Positions 7,348-10,390 of a stretch of DNA of 10,390 nt are shown here, one piece after another. Position numbers and translations under genes: made by a program. The DNA lies in the NCBI GenBank assembly GCA_021413405.1, contig JAIOQL010000082.1:1-10390 (forward strand), written 5' to 3'. Position 1 is the stretch's first letter. Each line of letters opens with the position of its first letter. Below the pieces are notes generated by a model, which saw only the letters and a list, made by a program, of their open reading frames with translations, did not search any database and was not told the origin of the DNA. The DNA comes from Leptospira sp. Lineage in GTDB: Bacteria; Spirochaetota; Leptospiria; Leptospirales; Leptospiraceae.

Positions 7348-7545
7348 TGTAATCTTTCTGATTATTATTTATTCAGAAAACGTAGTTAATCCAGAATTTT
7401 TCAGTATTTTGGATACGCACTGACTTTAGCTCGGCACCTAAAGCGATTTTCCGGCATATAAAACATCCCGTTCGAATTCCCGTTCGCAACGATACAACCA
7501 GATCGCCGGAATCTAACGCCCGGCAAGCATTCGAATCCACATATT
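7348..7545 (-). other. Spacer between tRNA-Ser(GCU) and the MATE gene
   Basis: This 198-base stretch holds no convincing gene. It contains a short inverted repeat, GCCGG/CCGGC, spaced by 10 bases (7526-7507) with no following T run, so it is not a typical intrinsic terminator. It also contains a direct repeat CCCGTTCG at 7467-7474 and 7479-7486. An open frame across 7373-7663 runs through a tRNA and is rejected as a gene. Confidence 0.5.
7467..7486. repeat. Short direct repeat, CCCGTTCG twice at 12-base spacing
   Basis: The two identical 8-base units on the plus strand are separated by AATT. The role is unknown; it may be chance or an operator-like pair upstream of the MATE gene. Confidence 0.35.
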
Positions 7546-7634
<89 letters not shown>

Positions 7635-7638
7635 CGAT

Positions 7639-7721
<83 letters not shown>

Positions 7722-7734
7722 AAAATGTAATGAC

Positions 7735-7763
7735 TTTGTGTTCTGAAAGTGGCTTCCTGTCAA
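7735..7763 (-). promoter_or_regulatory. Possible promoter for the tRNA-Ser pair
   Basis: A perfect -35 hexamer TTGACA lies at 7763-7758, 36 bases before the tRNA 5' end. The hexamer 17 bases downstream (CACAAA, 7740-7735) is a poor -10, matching 3 of 6 consensus bases. It lies in the divergent gap shared with the methyltransferase gene. Confidence 0.35.
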
Positions 7764-7781
7764 GGTGAATACAAAGGAATC

Positions 7782-7786
7782 AGGGA
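7782..7786 (+). promoter_or_regulatory. Shine-Dalgarno site of the RNA methyltransferase gene
   Basis: AGGGA lies 6 bases before GTG 7793. The good spacing supports the GTG as the start. Confidence 0.5.
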
Positions 7787-7792
7787 AATTGA

Positions 7793-8899
7793 GTGAAAAA
7801 CGAAATTGAGATAAAAGCTGAGAAATGGGTGAATGGGGGTTTAACTATCGGCCACATAAATAATGAGACATATTTTATCTTTGGAGCAATTCCTGGCGAA
7901 ACTGTTCTCGCAAAGTACATAAAAGATAATAAAAAGGCTAAGATTGTCGGAACAACGTCAGTGATTAATCCCTCTGATTCGAGGATTAATTCAGATTGCG
8001 AAATCTTTCTTTCCTGTGGCGGGTGCACATATCGACACATCAGTTATGAAGAGGAAATCAAACTAAAAAGTAATCTACTGAAATCTGAGTTAAATGTTTC
8101 TGCGGATTTTATATTTCACATTGCAAGCCCACTGGCTTATCGGAATAATGCGCAAATAAAAACATCGGGTATTCAAAAAGGTTTCTATAAATTTAATAGC
8201 AATGAAATCATCCCTCTTCCTGCAAACGGCTGCAAAAATCTTCCGGATCAGTTAAACAAATATATAAAATCATTCAAAGCTGACGGAAAACGGGAAATTA
8301 AAATAAGGCTCACCGATGCAGGAATTATCCGATATGAATCTAATCGCAGCTCATTCCGGATCAAAGGCAAACTACTTACAATACCGCCTAACGGATTTTT
8401 TCAGATAAACCGTTTTTTGATTGACAACTGGATTAGTGAAATATCCTCGATGATCGATTTTTCAAATTTTGATGTTCTCGAATTATTTTGCGGTTCGGGG
8501 TTGCTAAGCCTGTTCATTGCCGAAATGTGCCGATCTCTCACAGGCTATGAGATGGATAGAAGAGCAATCGAATCCTGCATTGAAAATGCAAACAAGAATG
8601 AAATCAAGAATGCAAAATTCCTACAGAGAGATATTTATATGAAAAGTCCCGATAAAGCCGATCTGGAATCGGATGCGTGGGTTGCAAATCCTCCACGAAA
8701 TGGTTTGGGAAAAGTTGTCCTTGATAACATTTCAAAATTTTTACCCAAATTCATTGTGTATTCCAGCTGTAATTATATAACCCTTGCCTGGGACTCAAAG
8801 AAAATTCTTGAATCCGGCTATGAGATTAAAAAAATATCAGCCTTTGATTTCTTTCCGCGAACTCCTTACTTTGAAACAATAGTCCTGTTTGCGCGCTAG
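7793..8899 (+). CDS. RlmD/RlmC/TrmA-type RNA (uracil-5-)-methyltransferase
   Basis: This is a SAM-dependent enzyme that forms 5-methyluridine in rRNA or tRNA through a Cys-uracil adduct. GTG 7793 has a good Shine-Dalgarno sequence. A TRAM-like RNA-binding domain covers about 1-60 (WVNGGLTIGHI, GAIPGETV). The four ligands of a [4Fe-4S] cluster follow: Cys69, Cys75, Cys78 (CEIFLSCGGC) and Cys147. The methyltransferase domain has PPNGFFQIN (198-206), SAM motif I VLELFCGSGLLS (228-239), NPPRNG (299-304), the catalytic Cys326 in YSSCN, and Glu361 in the YFET motif near the C-terminus. NPPR and YSSCN resemble E. coli RlmC, while the TRAM domain resembles RlmD, so the target (U747, U1939 or both in 23S rRNA) is not assigned. 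The length of 368 residues is on the short side for TRAM-containing members. It is divergent from the tRNA-Ser pair and convergent with the regulator, with 16 bases between their stops. Confidence 0.9.
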   Translation: MKNEIEIKAEKWVNGGLTIGHINNETYFIFGAIPGETVLAKYIKDNKKAKIVGTTSVINPSDSRINSDCEIFLSCGGCTYRHISYEEEIKLKSNLLKSELNVSADFIFHIASPLAYRNNAQIKTSGIQKGFYKFNSNEIIPLPANGCKNLPDQLNKYIKSFKADGKREIKIRLTDAGIIRYESNRSSFRIKGKLLTIPPNGFFQINRFLIDNWISEISSMIDFSNFDVLELFCGSGLLSLFIAEMCRSLTGYEMDRRAIESCIENANKNEIKNAKFLQRDIYMKSPDKADLESDAWVANPPRNGLGKVVLDNISKFLPKFIVYSSCNYITLAWDSKKILESGYEIKKISAFDFFPRTPYFETIVLFAR

Positions 8900-8915
8900 T
8901 TCAATTTATAATAAA

Positions 8916-9827
8916 TTATTGCATTCCAAACTCAATAAGTTTCCTGTATAAATTTCTTTCGGATATTCCGAGCAGGATCGCGGCCTTTGCCCTATTCCCG
9001 TTAACAAACATCAGATTTTTCCGTATAATCTCCTTTTCGTATGTTTTCATCGCAATACCCGGGACAACATTCAATTCTTTTCCAGCCGAAATGACCGGTT
9101 GCGTAAAGAATTCCTCAGGCAGATTTTTTAGGCTAATGGTTCCTCTAGCATGAAGAGTTAAAATTCCCGAAATTAACATTTCCAATTGCCGGACATTTCC
9201 ATGCCAATAATGTGATTGAAAAAGGTTTAGGACGTCAGCGGAGAATTCTGGTTGTTTTTTTTCAAACTTCAGGGAATACATCTTTAGAAAATGTGAAATC
9301 AGAAATGGAATATCTTCTTTTCTTTCACGCAATGGCGGTATCATCAGTTTTACTCCTGATATCCGGTAATATAAATCCTCCCTGAACTTCCCATCCCGGA
9401 CTCTATCTTTTAGTTCAACAGACGTTGAAGAAATTACTCTAATTTGAATCTTAATTTTTTCACTGCGAATCACCGCAGGGCTTTCGAGAAAACTTAGCAG
9501 ATTTGCCTGTAAAGCCATATTTAAGTCTTCTATGTGATCAAGATACCATGTATAATTAGCTATTGATTGAGAATTTTTTTCGGCACTGCGTTCTGCCATG
9601 TCCATAAAAAAATTTGTGCTGGCACTACTTTCCAAAATTTCGCAATCGAATTTTTTATAGAAAGAAATATTACCGCCACTGCTACAATATCTGGATAATA
9701 AATCTTTTCCCGTACCGGATTCACCTTCGAGTAAAATGGAAACTTGAGAGTCAGAAGCCTGCTTTATTTTGTGCCGGATTCTTGAAATTTCCTTAGAATT
9801 TCCAATGATTTCTTCGCTACTATTCAT
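8916..9827 (-). CDS. Sigma-54-activator-like AAA+ regulator with Fis-type HTH, lacking GAFTGA and the Walker B Glu
   Basis: The 303-residue protein has the AAA+ and C-terminal HTH layout of bacterial enhancer-binding proteins but no N-terminal receiver or GAF domain. Walker A is intact (GESGTGKD, 35-42). The arginine-finger region FREDLYYRI (148-156) and PPLRERKEDIPFLISHF are typical, as is the Fis-like HTH (NGNRAKAAILLGISERNLYR) at the C-terminus. The loop that contacts sigma-54 (GAFTGA) is missing: the stretch around residues 65-90 has no such motif. The Walker B position reads WYLDHIEDL, with His98 where the catalytic Glu is expected, and sensor I reads ISSTS. It may therefore bind ATP and DNA without activating sigma-54, like TyrR-type regulators (inference). 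ATG 9827 has no obvious Shine-Dalgarno sequence. It lies 39 bases after the 170-residue gene and is probably in an operon with it. Confidence 0.82.
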   Translation of the reverse strand: MNSSEEIIGNSKEISRIRHKIKQASDSQVSILLEGESGTGKDLLSRYCSSGGNISFYKKFDCEILESSASTNFFMDMAERSAEKNSQSIANYTWYLDHIEDLNMALQANLLSFLESPAVIRSEKIKIQIRVISSTSVELKDRVRDGKFREDLYYRISGVKLMIPPLRERKEDIPFLISHFLKMYSLKFEKKQPEFSADVLNLFQSHYWHGNVRQLEMLISGILTLHARGTISLKNLPEEFFTQPVISAGKELNVVPGIAMKTYEKEIIRKNLMFVNGNRAKAAILLGISERNLYRKLIEFGMQ

Positions 9828-9850
9828 TTTGTTATCATAATTAACCTTTC
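9826..9850 (-). promoter_or_regulatory. Possible translation-coupling mini-ORF ahead of the regulator
   Basis: Minus-strand GAAAGG (9850-9845) lies 6 bases before ATG 9838, which opens a four-codon frame (ATG ATA ACA AAA TGA). Its TGA overlaps the regulator's ATG 9827 as ATGA. The regulator itself has no Shine-Dalgarno sequence, so re-initiation is conceivable. This could be chance. Confidence 0.25.
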
Positions 9851-9866
9851 TGACGGACGGTTACAT

Positions 9867-10379
9867 TTACTTTATTTCAAGAATCCTTCCCTTCACAAAG
9901 CATTTTACCATAGGTATGTTATCATCATTCAGGTTCCTTGCTATTTCCTTTGGATTTAATATCAAGAGTGCTGGAGCCTTTCCTTTGTAGATCCTGGTTT
10001 TCTCTGGAATGCTACGATACCCTGATGAATTTCTTTTATCGCGAACAAATACAGTTTCAATAAAAATTTCCTGATCTAAATATTTTTCATCTACTTTTCT
10101 AAAATCTATCCACATTGAGATCCCGTCAGATTTAATAAGAACTCTCTTACCGGATTTTTCTGCGGAGACTGTACTTCCAAATATAATAGATTCAAGAATG
10201 GCATCAATGTCTGATTTTACCGCCGTTTTTTCTATAATTTTCTTTCTAAATATTTTTTCATACAATCCGGCCATATTCTGTGGATGCGGAAAATCGGCGA
10301 TTAGATGCATTTTTCCTGGATCGATCTGTTGCCCATTTTTAAGATTTTGATCCGTTCCCAACATAGCTGATTCAGACAC
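9867..10379 (-). CDS. Protein of unknown function, 5' end possibly outside the window
   Basis: I do not recognise this protein. From GTG 10379 it has 170 residues, but the frame stays open to the window edge and no Shine-Dalgarno sequence precedes the GTG, so the true start may lie further upstream. Internal ATGs exist at residues 6 and 24. There is no signal peptide or membrane span. Residues about 40-70 look helical (LYEKIFRKKIIEKTAVKSDI). The rest is beta-rich with alternating charged and hydrophobic residues (KRVLIKSDGISMWIDFRKV, QEIFIETVFVRD), then PALLILNPKEIARNLNDD and a last strand VKCFVKGRILEIK. This suggests a compact cytoplasmic beta domain, but that is only a visual impression. 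It precedes the sigma-54-activator-like regulator by 39 bases on the same strand, so the two are likely co-transcribed and perhaps functionally linked. Confidence 0.7.
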   Translation of the reverse strand: MSESAMLGTDQNLKNGQQIDPGKMHLIADFPHPQNMAGLYEKIFRKKIIEKTAVKSDIDAILESIIFGSTVSAEKSGKRVLIKSDGISMWIDFRKVDEKYLDQEIFIETVFVRDKRNSSGYRSIPEKTRIYKGKAPALLILNPKEIARNLNDDNIPMVKCFVKGRILEIK

Positions 10380-10390
10380 AGATAATCTAT

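Noticed and set aside
7528..7541. A T-arm-like stretch (gcattcgaatccac) matching 12 of 14 bases of the tRNA-Ser(UGA) T-arm region, suggesting a tRNA remnant.
   Set aside because: The flanks do not pair as a T stem and no acceptor or anticodon arm follows, so it may be chance.
8687..8704. Asn299 instead of Asp in the DPPR motif of the uracil-5-methyltransferase as a sign of inactivation.
   Set aside because: RlmC-type enzymes naturally have NPPR with YSSCN; the catalytic Cys326 and Glu361 are present.

Overview
The window is ordinary chromosome from an AT-rich, diderm (Gram-negative-type) bacterium. The diderm call rests on an outer-membrane barrel gene with a Sec signal peptide and a C-terminal Phe. 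Several starts are TTG or GTG, and none of the four tRNA genes encodes its CCA end. These traits, the short signal peptide ending SIYSQ and the housekeeping order would fit a Leptospira-like spirochaete. That placement is a guess; no single gene here proves it. There is no phage, insertion sequence, CRISPR array or rRNA.

Layout. (1) Positions 2-2053, plus strand: the 3' part of a family 3 solute-binding protein gene, overlapping by 4 bases (TTGA) an outer-membrane beta-barrel gene that is broken by a one-base frameshift near 1582. (2) Positions 5837-2050, minus strand: a mixed mRNA/tRNA cluster reading DUF4870-like membrane protein, a second possibly related membrane protein, tRNA-Arg(ACG), tadA, tRNA-Ser(GGA), dnaX, ybaB, recR. 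It joins the widely conserved tadA-dnaX-ybaB-recR order with two embedded tRNAs. (3) Positions 7721-5911, minus strand: tRNA-Ser(UGA), tRNA-Ser(GCU), then a MATE-family exporter. (4) Positions 7793-8899, plus strand: an RlmD/RlmC-type RNA uracil-5-methyltransferase. (5) Positions 10379-8916, minus strand: an unrecognised 170-residue protein followed by a regulator shaped like a sigma-54 activator but lacking GAFTGA and the Walker B Glu.

How the genes fit together. Region 2 is replication and repair (clamp loader, YbaB, RecR) combined with decoding. TadA makes inosine 34 in tRNA-Arg(ACG), and that tRNA gene lies 9 bases upstream of tadA, so enzyme and substrate are probably on one transcript. 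The three tRNA-Ser genes (GGA, GCU, UGA) together can read all six serine codons. Region 1 looks like a solute-uptake pair whose outer-membrane partner is damaged or mis-assembled in this sequence.

No stretch over 300 bases lacks a gene. The largest gaps are 7348-7545 (198 bases, a weak GC-rich inverted repeat and a short direct repeat) and 5838-5910 (73 bases). The strongest leads are the tRNA-Arg/tadA pairing with its unusually tight tRNA-mRNA junctions, and the degenerate sigma-54-activator-like regulator. I saw no clear multi-gene system that looks wholly new.
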